From assembly GCA_013285945.1 (NCBI GenBank), contig JABDGP010000007.1:1-64000 (forward strand): a DNA stretch of 64,000 bases, given 5' to 3'. Positions 36,295 through 45,932 of this stretch are shown one piece after another; the stretch's first letter is position 1; every line of letters starts with the position of its first letter. The DNA is from Bacteroidota bacterium (lineage in GTDB: Bacteria; Bacteroidota; Bacteroidia; Cytophagales; Cyclobacteriaceae). A program made the position numbers and the translations under genes. The notes beneath the pieces were generated by a model. That model ran no database searches, had not been told where the DNA came from, and saw only the letters and a list, made by a program, of their open reading frames with translations.

Positions 36295-37733
36295 ATTTTT
36301 TTATATTCATATCGATACGAATTAGGATAATCGATCGTCTCCATTTGTGCGAACCCCAGGTTCAAAAATATTTTTTTTGAACCCTCATTTTCTTTTTTTA
36401 CATAGCCAACTACTGCGATAGAACTATCGCGTTGTTGATAAAACAGTTCGATTGCTTTCTGCAAGACAAGTTCACCCCAACCTCGCCCTCGGTAATTTTT
36501 ATCTAAGGAATAACTTATCGTCGCGTACTCATTTACATCAAAACGAACCTGTGCAAATAAGATATTTTTAAAGGCAAATATAAAAAGAAGATCGGAGGAG
36601 TCAGATATCTTCTTCATAAACCAAGAAGTATGTTCTTCAAGTTCAATAGGCCTTGAATTGTATGATTGCCTTCGCAGATCTGGTTCATTAGTCCATTCAA
36701 ACAGCATCAATAGATCGTCAGGAACTGCTCGTCTAACCTTGCAGTTAAGTTCAAAGTCTAATCGATTAAAAATTTTTAAAATCCGCTGGTCTGAATTTCC
36801 ATCAAATATCCTCAGTCGATTTTGGGTTGCCGATTGTACTTTTTCGGGCTCAACTCGAAAATTTTCAAGTTTAAAAGCTAGGTTGTTCTGTATTAAGAAT
36901 GAAAAAAAATGGCTTTGATTTTCGGCTGTTTGCCTGAGATACAATTCTCCACCAACACTTAGATATTCGTAGGCAATCCCGCTGGCAGAACAAATAGCAA
37001 CTCCCGTCTTTTTCATGATTCCGGCAAGCGAAGAGGATTCGAGATTGCTTAGTATCTCTATTTTAAATGACGATTCATCAACTACATCAACTATATTTTG
37101 AAGGGACTGCCGATGTGCAAAGGCTTCTCCAAGAACAATATAACAAGTGTTAAAAGAAAAATTCAGTCCTATCTTTAGGGCTGAAAGTGTATGGTTTTCG
37201 GGATCGGCTCCCCCCATACAGATCAACAAATTAGTTTCCCGGTTGTTAATCGGTGCCTCTTTTGAGGCTTCTCGAAATGGTTTTTTGAGCATCGCAAACG
37301 CTGGGCCAAAAAAAGTCTTTGTATAGGGCTCTTTTGAATATTCAGAAAGGCTAACATCACCGGCAGGATTAATCAAAACATCTGAAACGAAGTGATAAGA
37401 ATGTATATCGTCAATACACACTAATTTACACCCATGTTCTTTTACCTCTTGTTGATAGGCAGTGTTGAAATTATAACCATCAAGAACAACTATTTCATGT
37501 CCGGTAAGCTGACGTTTAAGTTCATCTAAATCGTTGTTTCCTTCAACATCAATAATTTGATGCCCACTGGCATGAATGAGTTTACTTATGCCGGGTAAGG
37601 GTGATCGAATCAGATATATACACGTGAAATGCCGGGATAAAATTTCGCCTAATGCCAGTAAGCGGTGAATGTGGCCGAGGCCAATCCTGCTATTCCCGTC
37701 TGCTCTTAAAAAGACCTTTGTTTTCGCAACCAA
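36291..37733 (-). CDS. Fusion: PseG UDP-sugar hydrolase plus GNAT acetyltransferase
   Basis: Residues 5 to about 320 resemble PseG, which removes UDP from UDP-2,4-diacetamido-2,4,6-trideoxy-L-altrose: RADGNSRIGLGHIHR with candidate catalytic H21, ICMGGADPENHT, and GVAICSASGIAYEYL. Residues about 335-478 are a GNAT acetyltransferase (NEPDLRRQSYNSRPI, NYRGRGWGELVLQKAIELF). PseH, the GNAT that acetylates the 4-amino group, is the natural identity of the second half, so one protein would carry two consecutive steps. The start is TTG at 37733, one base after the upstream stop; no in-frame ATG lies close by. Confidence 0.88.
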   Translation of the reverse strand: MVAKTKVFLRADGNSRIGLGHIHRLLALGEILSRHFTCIYLIRSPLPGISKLIHASGHQIIDVEGNNDLDELKRQLTGHEIVVLDGYNFNTAYQQEVKEHGCKLVCIDDIHSYHFVSDVLINPAGDVSLSEYSKEPYTKTFFGPAFAMLKKPFREASKEAPINNRETNLLICMGGADPENHTLSALKIGLNFSFNTCYIVLGEAFAHRQSLQNIVDVVDESSFKIEILSNLESSSLAGIMKKTGVAICSASGIAYEYLSVGGELYLRQTAENQSHFFSFLIQNNLAFKLENFRVEPEKVQSATQNRLRIFDGNSDQRILKIFNRLDFELNCKVRRAVPDDLLMLFEWTNEPDLRRQSYNSRPIELEEHTSWFMKKISDSSDLLFIFAFKNILFAQVRFDVNEYATISYSLDKNYRGRGWGELVLQKAIELFYQQRDSSIAVVGYVKKENEGSKKIFLNLGFAQMETIDYPNSYRYEYKKI

Positions 37734-37734
37734 T

Positions 37735-39024
37735 TTACCGTATTTTAAACAAGGGCTTTAATGGTTCACATAGTAGAAATTTTTTGAGGTCATTACTCTC
37801 AAAAGCATTGACTACTTTTTCAAAGTAACCGCGATAACTTTTTAATAAACTCTCAACGTCTTTCTCGCTATGGGCATAATTGATATTATGAGTACCAATC
37901 ATAAAAATTCCATTGGCAAACATTTCCTGCAGAAGGAGGGTTTTTAACTCCCAGGAATTAAACTGCTCATTATCTTTAATAATAAAAAACGACCAGACCG
38001 GATAACCCGAAACGCTAAATACGTGGCCGAGTTTATATTCAGCAATAAGTTGATTCAAGCTCTTCATGATTTCTTCTCCCGTCTTAAAAAGTTTGGCAAC
38101 AACAGGCTCTCGTTGAAGCTTATTGAGTGTAGCGTAAGAAGCTGCCAGAGATAAAGTCTCGCCACCGAAAGTAAATGAGAAGAAAATCTCTTCCATTAAT
38201 TTCATGATTTCTGCGCTACCTGCTACGGCTGACACGGGATACCCATTAGCTAACCCTTTGCCAAAAGTCGCCAAGTCGGGTGTTACGCCGAAAAACTCTT
38301 GTGCTCCTCCATTAGCATACCGAAAGCCGGTAATGGTCTCATCAAAAATCAAAACGGCTCCATGCAGCTGAGTCAACTCTTTTACTTTTTGCAAAAATCC
38401 ATTCTCGGGAGCAGTTGTATTTACGGGTTCTAAAATAACTGCAGCAACCTTTCCTTTTAACTCATTTAATTTTGATTCCAACGAGGCAATGTCATTATAG
38501 AAGAATTTATGTGTAAGGTCTTTAACTGCCTTAGGGACACCAGAATCACGAGTAGTAGACCCGATATACCAATCCTGCCATCCGTGATATCCGCAAACTA
38601 AAACATGATCACGTTTGGTGTAAGCCCTAGCTAACCTGATTGCGCCTGATGTTGCATCAGACCCATTCTTACCAAAGCGCACCATTTCAGCGCAGGGCAC
38701 CATCTCCACGATTTTCTCGGCCACTTTAAATTCCAATTCGTGAGAAAGAGAATAGATGGTTCCATTCTGGAGTTGTTCAGTAACAGCCTTAGTAACATCG
38801 GGATCATTATATCCCAACGTGATGGAGGCTAGGCTGTTTACAAAATCAACGTATTGATTTCCATCTACATCCCAGATATACGCACCTTGCCCTCGTTCTA
38901 CAAAGAAAGGAGAAACCCCTATCGGTAATTGAGTTTTACTCTTACTAAATGTTTGAGAACCTAAAGGGATGGTCTTTAAAGCTCGGGCCAAATAGTCTTC
39001 GGATTTTTTATAACGTTTACTCAT
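37735..39024 (-). CDS. Class III (HemL-like) aminotransferase
   Basis: PLP-dependent enzyme of 429 residues, similar to glutamate-1-semialdehyde aminomutase: WDVDGNQYVDFVNSLASITLGY, RFGKNGSDATSGAIRLARAYT, FDETITGFRY and PLP lysine K256 in FGKGLANGYP. HemL-type genes are expected with haem genes, but this one overlaps the cytidylyltransferase gene by four bases inside the nonulosonic acid module. It therefore probably aminates a sugar, not glutamate semialdehyde. The classical pseudaminic acid route uses only the DegT-type PseC, which leaves this enzyme unexplained. Confidence 0.85.
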   Translation of the reverse strand: MSKRYKKSEDYLARALKTIPLGSQTFSKSKTQLPIGVSPFFVERGQGAYIWDVDGNQYVDFVNSLASITLGYNDPDVTKAVTEQLQNGTIYSLSHELEFKVAEKIVEMVPCAEMVRFGKNGSDATSGAIRLARAYTKRDHVLVCGYHGWQDWYIGSTTRDSGVPKAVKDLTHKFFYNDIASLESKLNELKGKVAAVILEPVNTTAPENGFLQKVKELTQLHGAVLIFDETITGFRYANGGAQEFFGVTPDLATFGKGLANGYPVSAVAGSAEIMKLMEEIFFSFTFGGETLSLAASYATLNKLQREPVVAKLFKTGEEIMKSLNQLIAEYKLGHVFSVSGYPVWSFFIIKDNEQFNSWELKTLLLQEMFANGIFMIGTHNINYAHSEKDVESLLKSYRGYFEKVVNAFESNDLKKFLLCEPLKPLFKIR

Positions 39025-39782
39025 TTATCTTCCTTTTTAATTGATTTACTATATCCTTCATTTCTAGTGATCGAACTGTTGATTGATTTTATTTCGCGGT
39101 TTCCTTCGAGATAATTTGCATAATCAAGCCAGGTTTTGTCTGATCCAATCGCTGACACAAGGTTACTAATCAGTACAAAATCATCAGGTTCATCAACAGT
39201 AAGTCTTAAATGGCCGCATAAATATCCTTCTTCAAAATTATCTGAAATAAATTCGGTACCTCCTTTAAAGGTTGAGTTTTTCCAAATATAAGGAGTCACA
39301 TGTTCGCGCTCTGAAGTAAGTCGGGCTTCTTTCCATGCTTTTTCTAATGCCGCGTATCGAAATACTTCAACATCTTCTCCATCAGGATAGGTCGGAGATA
39401 ATGTATTTGAACAATAATCCAGGTTGTGATCAATTGTGAATTGAATTATTTTATCAATAAGTTCTGCATCAATCAGGGGGCAGTCTGATGTTAATCTAAC
39501 CACGTAATCGGGGTTCTTGTCGTTCAAAGATTGATAAAATCGATCGAGTACATCATCTACAGATCCGCGATAAGAATTTTGATTTAGCTTCTTTGCGATT
39601 TCTGTTATTACTTTGTCCTCTTCTTTTTCAGTGGTAGCAATTATCAAGTCATCAATCATTTTTGATTTGAGAATTCTCCGAATATGCAATTCGAGAAGTG
39701 TCGTTCCATTGATCTCTTTTAAAACTTTCCCTGGCAATCGTGTTGATCCAGTACGGGCTTGTGTAATTGCTATGATTTTCAT
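39021..39782 (-). CDS. SpsF-type cytidylyltransferase (likely CMP-nonulosonate synthetase)
   Basis: About 253 residues from the ATG at 39782. It begins IIAITQARTGSTRLPGKVLKEI, the nucleotide-binding start of the CMP-sugar synthetase (SpsF/PseF) family, and has RLTSDCPLIDAELID and the DYCSNTLSPTYPDGEDVEVF segment typical of SpsF. In this context it should activate the nonulosonic acid with CTP. The frame is open to 39806, but that start would overlap pseC; the ATG lies seven bases after the pseC stop. The last 25 residues are polar and vary from the family. Confidence 0.83.
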   Translation of the reverse strand: MKIIAITQARTGSTRLPGKVLKEINGTTLLELHIRRILKSKMIDDLIIATTEKEEDKVITEIAKKLNQNSYRGSVDDVLDRFYQSLNDKNPDYVVRLTSDCPLIDAELIDKIIQFTIDHNLDYCSNTLSPTYPDGEDVEVFRYAALEKAWKEARLTSEREHVTPYIWKNSTFKGGTEFISDNFEEGYLCGHLRLTVDEPDDFVLISNLVSAIGSDKTWLDYANYLEGNREIKSINSSITRNEGYSKSIKKEDK

Positions 39783-39789
39783 CAAGTAT

Positions 39790-40950
39790 TTATTTAGCAA
39801 TTTCAAGAATTGATTTAATTACATAATCCTGTTCCTCTTCCGTTAAGGTTGGATACATGGGCAGGCTAAGGCACTGTTCGTAATAGTTTTCAGCCTGAGG
39901 AAAGTCACCTTTTTTATTTCCCAGAGACTGATAATAGGGCATGGTATGAACAGGGGCATAGTGAATTTGAGCATAAATGCTATTTTTTCGAAGCTCATCA
40001 TACACAGCCTTTCGATTACTCACCAACACGATGTATAAATGATATGCATGCTTTCCCGATGCGGGGGGCTTCAAGCTTCTGACACCCGCGTTCTTGAATG
40101 CTTTATCGTATTTACTTGCAATTTCCCATCTTTTTGAAAGTCCCTCATTGGCTCTTCTTAGTTGCGATATCCCCAATGCACATTGCATGTCGGTTAAACG
40201 ATAGTTATACCCCAAGTCAATCATTTCATAGTACCATCCTCCATGATTTTCTTTCATCAAATGCGAATCTCGGGTAATACCATGGGTGCGCAACAACAAA
40301 AGTTTTTCGTACAGGCCTTTATTATTAGTCGTTACCATTCCTCCTTCACCACAGGCAATGTGTTTAACCGGATGAAACGAGAAAATTGATAAATCGGCAT
40401 AAACACCATTACCACACATTTGCTTTTGGCCATGGCTATTCATAAAAAAACCTCCGGGAGCATGGCAAGCATCTTCGATAATCCAAAGACCGTGTTCGTC
40501 GGCTAAGTTTTTGAAAGGCTCAAGATTGACAGGATACCCTGCAAAGTCTACCGGTATAATTCCTTGATAAGTTCCCTTGGGCGATGATTCCAAAAGGTGC
40601 TTGACCTTTTTAAAGTCAAGAAGAATTGTTTCAGGATCAACATCGCTGAACACCACCTCTCCGCCGCAATACCGAATACAGTTTGCTGAAGCAGCAAACG
40701 TGATTGGCGTAGTAATAATTTTGGAGCTTTTGTTGACCTCCAAAGCCAGTGCGGCCAAATGAAGTGCCGCTGTCCCGTTTGCTACAGCTACAGCATATTT
40801 AGCCCCTACATAGCTGGCAAATTTTTGTTCAAACTCGTTGACCCTGGGGCCTTGAGTCAAATACTCAGAGGTAAGAGACTCAGTAACTGCGAGGATATCT
40901 TCGGGTGTAATATTTTGTTTGCCGTAAGGAATTATTTTCATCCCATCCAT
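39790..40950 (-). CDS. pseC: UDP-4-keto-6-deoxy-N-acetylaltrose aminotransferase
   Basis: DegT-family, PLP-dependent enzyme of 386 residues that adds the 4-amino group during pseudaminic acid synthesis. Signatures: YGKQNITPEDILAV at the N-terminus, VANGTAALHLAALAL, TTPITFAASANCIRY, EDACHAPGG and PLP lysine K196 in SFHPVKHIACGEGG; the HP-KH-A-GEGG form is typical of PseC. The start at 40950 is ATG; a second ATG lies at 40941. Its substrate is the product of PseB, encoded two genes upstream. Confidence 0.93.
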   Translation of the reverse strand: MDGMKIIPYGKQNITPEDILAVTESLTSEYLTQGPRVNEFEQKFASYVGAKYAVAVANGTAALHLAALALEVNKSSKIITTPITFAASANCIRYCGGEVVFSDVDPETILLDFKKVKHLLESSPKGTYQGIIPVDFAGYPVNLEPFKNLADEHGLWIIEDACHAPGGFFMNSHGQKQMCGNGVYADLSIFSFHPVKHIACGEGGMVTTNNKGLYEKLLLLRTHGITRDSHLMKENHGGWYYEMIDLGYNYRLTDMQCALGISQLRRANEGLSKRWEIASKYDKAFKNAGVRSLKPPASGKHAYHLYIVLVSNRKAVYDELRKNSIYAQIHYAPVHTMPYYQSLGNKKGDFPQAENYYEQCLSLPMYPTLTEEEQDYVIKSILEIAK

Positions 40951-40994
40951 TGATTATGTTATTTCAATTATTACAAAAGTATTAAGTGCCGATT

Positions 40995-41876
40995 TCACAG
41001 TTTCCAATTTGAAGGATTGAGCAGTGAAGTATTTTCGACTTGCAGTTTGCTTAATCTTTCCATCGCGTCTTCCGGAAAAACGGGAAGAATTGAGTCTATA
41101 TTTTGATCCAATTGCAGCTCAGTTTCTACTCCAATGAGTACATAGTCAATGTGGTTTTCACCAAGGGCAAAATTCAGGCAAGCCTGCATCACGCTAAGAT
41201 TATAGTCTGTTCTTATCTGATGAAAGTTGTGTAGTGGGTTTCTCAACTCCGTTAAATTTCCTAAAAGATCTTCGGGGTTTTTAAAAAAGAGGCCTTGCAA
41301 GAAAATTGAGCGCACGTGTATTTCTTTACCCTTCTGCTTTGCCCGTTTGAGCAAGTCTCTTTTTTGAGAGGATGCATCAAATGGATTATAAGGAATCTGA
41401 ATCACCGAAATCGTCTCATCATCGATAGCCTTCATAAACTCCTGAAGATGATAAACAGACAATCCGATTTGTTCAATTTTATTATTCTTTTTCAAATCAA
41501 TCAATTCCTTATGATTCCTTCCTGATACATAATCTAAATATCTATGATACATGTAAACATATAATCTATCAATAGCAAGCCCCTCCAGTGTCTTTTGAAC
41601 CTTTTGGGTCAGAGGGGTATCATCGTGGATAAATTTGCTTATTACTTTTTTAAACTGATTCTGTTTATTCTCTTTATGATAGCGTCCTATTATTTCTAAA
41701 GAATCTCCGTAGGCGTCCGCCGAATCTAAGATTTCAATGTTATAACTCCGTGCTTTTCCAAGAATCTTAAAAGCCTCCATTTGATCAGGCTTTCCCAAAC
41801 TATTATTGATTCCGTAAGGGAGACCCAACTGTACGGTTCCCAGAATCAATTTCCTGCTGCTTTGGACTGAGTTCAA
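40995..41876 (-). CDS. Aldo/keto reductase family protein
   Basis: A 293-residue TIM-barrel oxidoreductase: LILGTVQLGLPYGINN, a DSADAYGDSLEIIG segment with the catalytic Asp and Tyr, and VIQIPYNPFDASSQKRDLL. The usual His is hard to place (YMYHRYLDY is likely). It lies between pseB and pseC, overlapping pseB by four bases with a TTG start, so it is surely part of the nonulosonic acid module. The known route does not require a reductase, so it may act on a side branch. See findings. Confidence 0.85.
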   Translation of the reverse strand: MNSVQSSRKLILGTVQLGLPYGINNSLGKPDQMEAFKILGKARSYNIEILDSADAYGDSLEIIGRYHKENKQNQFKKVISKFIHDDTPLTQKVQKTLEGLAIDRLYVYMYHRYLDYVSGRNHKELIDLKKNNKIEQIGLSVYHLQEFMKAIDDETISVIQIPYNPFDASSQKRDLLKRAKQKGKEIHVRSIFLQGLFFKNPEDLLGNLTELRNPLHNFHQIRTDYNLSVMQACLNFALGENHIDYVLIGVETELQLDQNIDSILPVFPEDAMERLSKLQVENTSLLNPSNWKL

Positions 41877-42883
41877 GCTTCAAAATTTGAATCGACAAAT
41901 TTTTTTATTAATTGCCGCAAACTATCAACCGTTTCCCATTGAGCATTGCTACCTGAATCATAACTAAACCCCGCCGGAACATTTACACCCTTAAAATGAT
42001 TTTTGTATTCCTTTATGTCAAAAATTGGTTGTTGTGGCAAGATGCAATAGTATTTTCCAAGGTCAATTGTATTAATGGAGTCAGAAGCGGTAATCATTTC
42101 TTCATGTAGTTTTTCTCCTGGCCTCATTCCCACCAACTCCTGTCTGCATTCTGGCCCAATTGCCGTTGCAACGTCTACGATTTTATAGGATGGAATTTTA
42201 GGTACAAAAATTTCGCCCCCCCAGGCATTTTCGATAGCATTGAAAACCATTTCACATCCATCTTCCAGTGAAATATTAAAACGAGTCATGCGATTGTCGG
42301 TGATAGGAAGTACCCCTTCTTTTCTCTTCTTTAAAAAAAATGGCATTACAGAGCCATTAGATCCCATCACATTTCCATAGCGAACGACCGAGAAAGTGAT
42401 GTCTCTTTTTCCCCTAATATTATTCGCAGCGATAAACAACTTATCTGACGCCAATTTAGTAGCACCATAAAGATTAATCGGAGCAGCAGCCTTATCTGTA
42501 GATAGTGCCACAACTTTTTTTATTCCACATTTAAGAGCAGCGTTAATAACATTTTCAGCGCCAAGTATATTTGTTTTAACACATTCCATAGGGTTATATT
42601 CTGCCAAATGAACGTGCTTCATCGCCGCAGCGTGTATGACAATGTCTATTCCTTCAAATGCGCTTATTAATCTGCTTTCTTCTCTTACATCGCCAATGAA
42701 ATAACGGATGGCTGGATATTTATCTTCGGGGTATTCAATGGCCATTTGATAATGTTTTTGCTCATCTCTGGATAGGATGACAAGTCGTTTTACCTCAGGA
42801 AATCTTTTAAAAATTAATTTGGTAAACATCTTACCAAAAGAACCGGTACCTCCGGTTATCAATACACTTTTATTGTTAAGCAT
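41873..42883 (-). CDS. pseB: UDP-GlcNAc 4,6-dehydratase (inverting)
   Basis: First enzyme of the pseudaminic acid pathway: dehydrates UDP-GlcNAc at C4-C6 with inversion at C5. The 336-residue SDR starts NNKSVLITGGTGSFGKMF and has HAAAMKHVHLAEYNP, ALSTDKAAAPINLYGATK (catalytic Asp, Lys, Tyr) and RYGNVMGSNGSV, all typical of PseB. The TDKAA-P-N-YGATK motif separates it from the larger membrane-bound PglF type. It opens the nonulosonic acid module; 11 bases separate it from fcl. Confidence 0.95.
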   Translation of the reverse strand: MLNNKSVLITGGTGSFGKMFTKLIFKRFPEVKRLVILSRDEQKHYQMAIEYPEDKYPAIRYFIGDVREESRLISAFEGIDIVIHAAAMKHVHLAEYNPMECVKTNILGAENVINAALKCGIKKVVALSTDKAAAPINLYGATKLASDKLFIAANNIRGKRDITFSVVRYGNVMGSNGSVMPFFLKKRKEGVLPITDNRMTRFNISLEDGCEMVFNAIENAWGGEIFVPKIPSYKIVDVATAIGPECRQELVGMRPGEKLHEEMITASDSINTIDLGKYYCILPQQPIFDIKEYKNHFKGVNVPAGFSYDSGSNAQWETVDSLRQLIKKFVDSNFEA

Positions 42884-42894
42884 AAATTTTATCT

Positions 42895-43824
42895 CTAAGA
42901 TGCAATATTCTTATCCGTTTCAACTAAATTCCTGAGCCCAGATTCGAGGTCAATTCTGTATTTCCAACCTAAGCTTGTTAACTTACTTACATCCATAAGT
43001 TTACGGAAAGTTCCATCAGGTTTGGAGGGGTCAAATTTAATGTCGCCATTAAATCCGGTTATTTTTTTTATCAATTGTGCCAGTTCAGCAATCGAAAGAT
43101 CTTTCCCGGTACCAACATTTATGAACCCAGTCTCTTTGTAGTACGTCATCAAGAATAGGCACGCATCAGCCAAATCATTCACATGTAAAAATTCTCGCAT
43201 TGGAGCTCCCGACCCCCAAACTTCTACAAAGGGCAACCCGTTTATTTTTGCATTAATAAATTTCTTTAGCAAAGCAGGTATTACGTGCGAGTTGTTCAAA
43301 TTATAATTGTCATTAGGCCCGTAAAGATTAGTTGGCATTGCGCTGATAAAATCACATCCGTATTGCCTTCGGTAGCTCTCACATAGTTTTATACCCGCAA
43401 TCTTAGCTATTGCATAGGGTTCATTGGTTTCCTCAAGAAATCCTGAAAGCAGATACTCTTCTTTTAAAGGCTGGTGCGCCAACTTGGGGTAAATGCAAGA
43501 TGAACCGAGAAACAAGAGCTTTTTAACTTTATGAACATAACTCTGTTGGATCACGTTACTCTCGATCATGAGATTTTCATAAAGAAAATCCGCCCGGTAC
43601 GTATTGTTGGCCAGTATACCCCCAACTTTTGCTGCAGCCAAAAAAACATATTCAGGCTTTTCCGTGGAAAAGAAACTTTCAACTGCTGCCTGATTTCTCA
43701 GATCAAGTTCGGATGAAGATCTCAGCACCAAATTAGTGTAGCCTTCACTAGTTAATTTTCTCACAATCGCAGACCCGACCATACCATTATGGCCAGCTAC
43801 GTAAATCTTAGATGATTTTTCCAT
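42895..43824 (-). CDS. fcl: GDP-L-fucose synthase
   Basis: Epimerase/reductase that turns GDP-4-keto-6-deoxymannose into GDP-L-fucose. The 309 residues show [47 protein letters not shown], the catalytic [12 protein letters not shown] and [12 protein letters not shown]. Length is normal. Start and gmd stop share one base (TAATG), so the two steps of the fucose pathway are made from coupled genes. Confidence 0.96.
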   Translation of the reverse strand: MEKSSKIYVAGHNGMVGSAIVRKLTSEGYTNLVLRSSSELDLRNQAAVESFFSTEKPEYVFLAAAKVGGILANNTYRADFLYENLMIESNVIQQSYVHKVKKLLFLGSSCIYPKLAHQPLKEEYLLSGFLEETNEPYAIAKIAGIKLCESYRRQYGCDFISAMPTNLYGPNDNYNLNNSHVIPALLKKFINAKINGLPFVEVWGSGAPMREFLHVNDLADACLFLMTYYKETGFINVGTGKDLSIAELAQLIKKITGFNGDIKFDPSKPDGTFRKLMDVSKLTSLGWKYRIDLESGLRNLVETDKNIAS

Positions 43825-44936
43825 TATTCGTGATACTGGAAAATTTTATGTCCTCCTTCTTTCAAGTAATGATCACGCTTGAAGAGTTCAAGGTCGCTCT
43901 TTACCATATCATCAATCAAAGAATCCAAATTGTATTTCAATTCCCATTTCAAATCGCGTTTTGCTTTAGTTGGATCACCAATTAATAACTCAACCTCCGT
44001 TGGCCTAAAGTATTTTGGATCAATCTTTACGACAACTTCTCCCACCCGTACTTTAACATCGGTATTTGAGATTTTAGAAACATATCCTATTTCATCAATT
44101 CCTTTTCCTTTAAACTCAATATCAATTCCCAATCTTTGGAACGCCTTGATGATAAACTCTCTTACTGTAGTTGTAACCCCTGTGGCTATTACAAAATCAT
44201 CAGCCTTATCTTGCTGAAGCATTAACCACATCGCCTGAACGTAGTCTTTGGCATGTCCCCAATCACGCTTCGCGTCTATATTACCCATAAATACAGTCTT
44301 TTGAAGCCCCAAGGCAATGCGGCAGGCTGCCCTTGTTATTTTCCGTGTGACAAACGTTTCACCACGCAAAGGCGACTCATGATTAAATAAAATTCCATTG
44401 CATGCAAACAGGTTATAAGCCTCCCTGTAGTTCACTGTGATCCAATAGCTGTATAGCTTTGCTACTGCATAAGGGGAGCGAGGGTAGAACGGTGTTGTTT
44501 CGCTTTGTGGTACTGCCTGTACCAATCCATAGAGTTCTGATGTTGACGCCTGATAAAATTTCGTTTTTTTTGTCAAGCCCAAAATCCGAATTGCCTCAAG
44601 TATTCGCAGGGCACCGATACCATCAGCATTTGCTGTGTATTCTGGCATATCAAAACTTACCTTCACATGAGACATTGCCCCAAGGTTGTAAATTTCATCA
44701 GGTTTAACTTCCTGGATAATCCGGATCACATTGACGGAGTCTGTCAGGTCACCATAATGAAGTCGGAGATTTACGTTTTCTTCATGTGGATCCTGATACA
44801 GATGATCAATGCGATCGGTATTGAATAAAGAGCTTCTCCTCTTCAATCCATGAACTTCATACCCCTTTGAGAGCAGTAATTCTGCTAAATAGGCACCATC
44901 TTGGCCGGTAATACCTGTGATAAGGGCTTTTTTCAT
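43824..44936 (-). CDS. gmd: GDP-mannose 4,6-dehydratase
   Basis: Forms GDP-4-keto-6-deoxymannose from GDP-mannose. The 370-residue extended SDR has [16 protein letters not shown], the [18 protein letters not shown] segment that binds cofactor, [17 protein letters not shown], and catalytic [13 protein letters not shown], then [18 protein letters not shown]. All are standard for Gmd. It is the first gene of the 34-gene minus-strand block and has a good promoter candidate just upstream. Confidence 0.97.
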   Translation of the reverse strand: MKKALITGITGQDGAYLAELLLSKGYEVHGLKRRSSLFNTDRIDHLYQDPHEENVNLRLHYGDLTDSVNVIRIIQEVKPDEIYNLGAMSHVKVSFDMPEYTANADGIGALRILEAIRILGLTKKTKFYQASTSELYGLVQAVPQSETTPFYPRSPYAVAKLYSYWITVNYREAYNLFACNGILFNHESPLRGETFVTRKITRAACRIALGLQKTVFMGNIDAKRDWGHAKDYVQAMWLMLQQDKADDFVIATGVTTTVREFIIKAFQRLGIDIEFKGKGIDEIGYVSKISNTDVKVRVGEVVVKIDPKYFRPTEVELLIGDPTKAKRDLKWELKYNLDSLIDDMVKSDLELFKRDHYLKEGGHKIFQYHE

Positions 44937-44955
44937 TCAAAAATTTAATTCCAGG

Positions 44956-44963
44956 CAAAGATA
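44956..44963 (-). promoter_or_regulatory. Candidate -7 element for the polysaccharide block
   Basis: On the minus strand the sequence reads TATCTTTG, a full match to TAnnTTTG, about 20 bases before the gmd start. A TTGG lies 15 bases further upstream, slightly closer than the usual -33 spacing. It could drive all 34 genes down to rmlB. Confidence 0.5.
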
Positions 44964-45104
44964 GAAATTTCCGCTGTCCAATGGATTCCCTCAGGTAGCT
45001 GCAAAACCCCGCATCTATATCTTTCCGTTCAGTAAAGCGGCTTGGATCGTTTTTTTATTTTTACGATTCCCTGTATTTTGATGAGATTTGCAAAAAAAAT
45101 AAAA

Positions 45105-45932
45105 ATGGAAAATAGATCTACCGATGAGATTGACCTTCAGGAGCTTGGGGTGAAAGTAATTCAATACTTTAGAAAACACTTGAAATTTGTTCTGATCTCG
45201 TCATCGGTTGGAATTGCACTTTCAATAGTGGTTTATTCTCTGTCTCCCAAAGTGTTTGAAAGTAAGATGCTTTTACTCTCGGATATCCTCACAGAACCGT
45301 ATAGCAAACAAATCACAGAAAGTTTAAATAATTTGATAAGGGAGAAAAACAAGAAGGGATTATCGTTACGCTTAACTCTCACTGAAGAAGAAGCTGAACT
45401 AATTGACCTCATCGAAATTGAAAGCGTCAAAAAAGATAAAGATAAGAGTGACGCCAGCATCTTTCTTGTAACAGTCGACATTAGAGACCGGGCAATACTT
45501 TCAAAACTTCAGGATGGTATGATTCAGTTTTTGAGGAATAATGAATTTGTCAAAATCAGAGTTCGACAAAGAAAGGAAATGTATCAGAGCCTGGTTGATA
45601 AAATTGGTACTGAAATCAGCTCTTTAGATAGCCTAAAAAGGCGCTTATTTTTGGGCAAGCCTGTTTATTCCAAAAGTGCCGAAATGCTGTTGATTGATCC
45701 TACTAGCATCTACTCTAAGATTATCGAACTAAGCAAAGAACAAATAGGTTATAAAAACGCCCTTGAGCTGGTAGACAGCATTCAATTAGTAGAAGGGTTT
45801 ACCGTTTTTGAAAAGCCGGCTTCTCCAAAACTTTCCATATTCCTAGTGGCTGGTTTTACCATCGGATTTCTGTTTGCAATTGGCCTGTTGACCTTACTTC
45901 AGTTATTCAAATTGGCTAACAACGAGGCTTGA
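45105..45932 (+). CDS. Wzz-like chain-length protein (no kinase domain)
   Basis: About 275 residues with the Wzz layout: a membrane helix near the N-terminus (KFVLISSSVGIALSIVVYSL), a periplasmic part rich in charged helices, and a second helix at the C-terminus (FLVAGFTIGFLFAIGLLTLLQLF) after the proline-containing KPASPKLS. It lacks the tyrosine-kinase domain of Wzc-type proteins. It probably sets polysaccharide chain length for the divergent block. I start it at ATG 45105 (MENRSTDEIDLQELG); the frame is open to 45042. Its stop overlaps the ccmB start (TTGA), which links it to cytochrome genes. Confidence 0.78.
   Translation: MENRSTDEIDLQELGVKVIQYFRKHLKFVLISSSVGIALSIVVYSLSPKVFESKMLLLSDILTEPYSKQITESLNNLIREKNKKGLSLRLTLTEEEAELIDLIEIESVKKDKDKSDASIFLVTVDIRDRAILSKLQDGMIQFLRNNEFVKIRVRQRKEMYQSLVDKIGTEISSLDSLKRRLFLGKPVYSKSAEMLLIDPTSIYSKIIELSKEQIGYKNALELVDSIQLVEGFTVFEKPASPKLSIFLVAGFTIGFLFAIGLLTLLQLFKLANNEA

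Noticed and set aside
37735-39024. hemL (glutamate-1-semialdehyde aminomutase) as gene name
   Set aside because: Fold and PLP site agree, but the gene is embedded with overlaps in the nonulosonic acid module, and no other tetrapyrrole gene is nearby.
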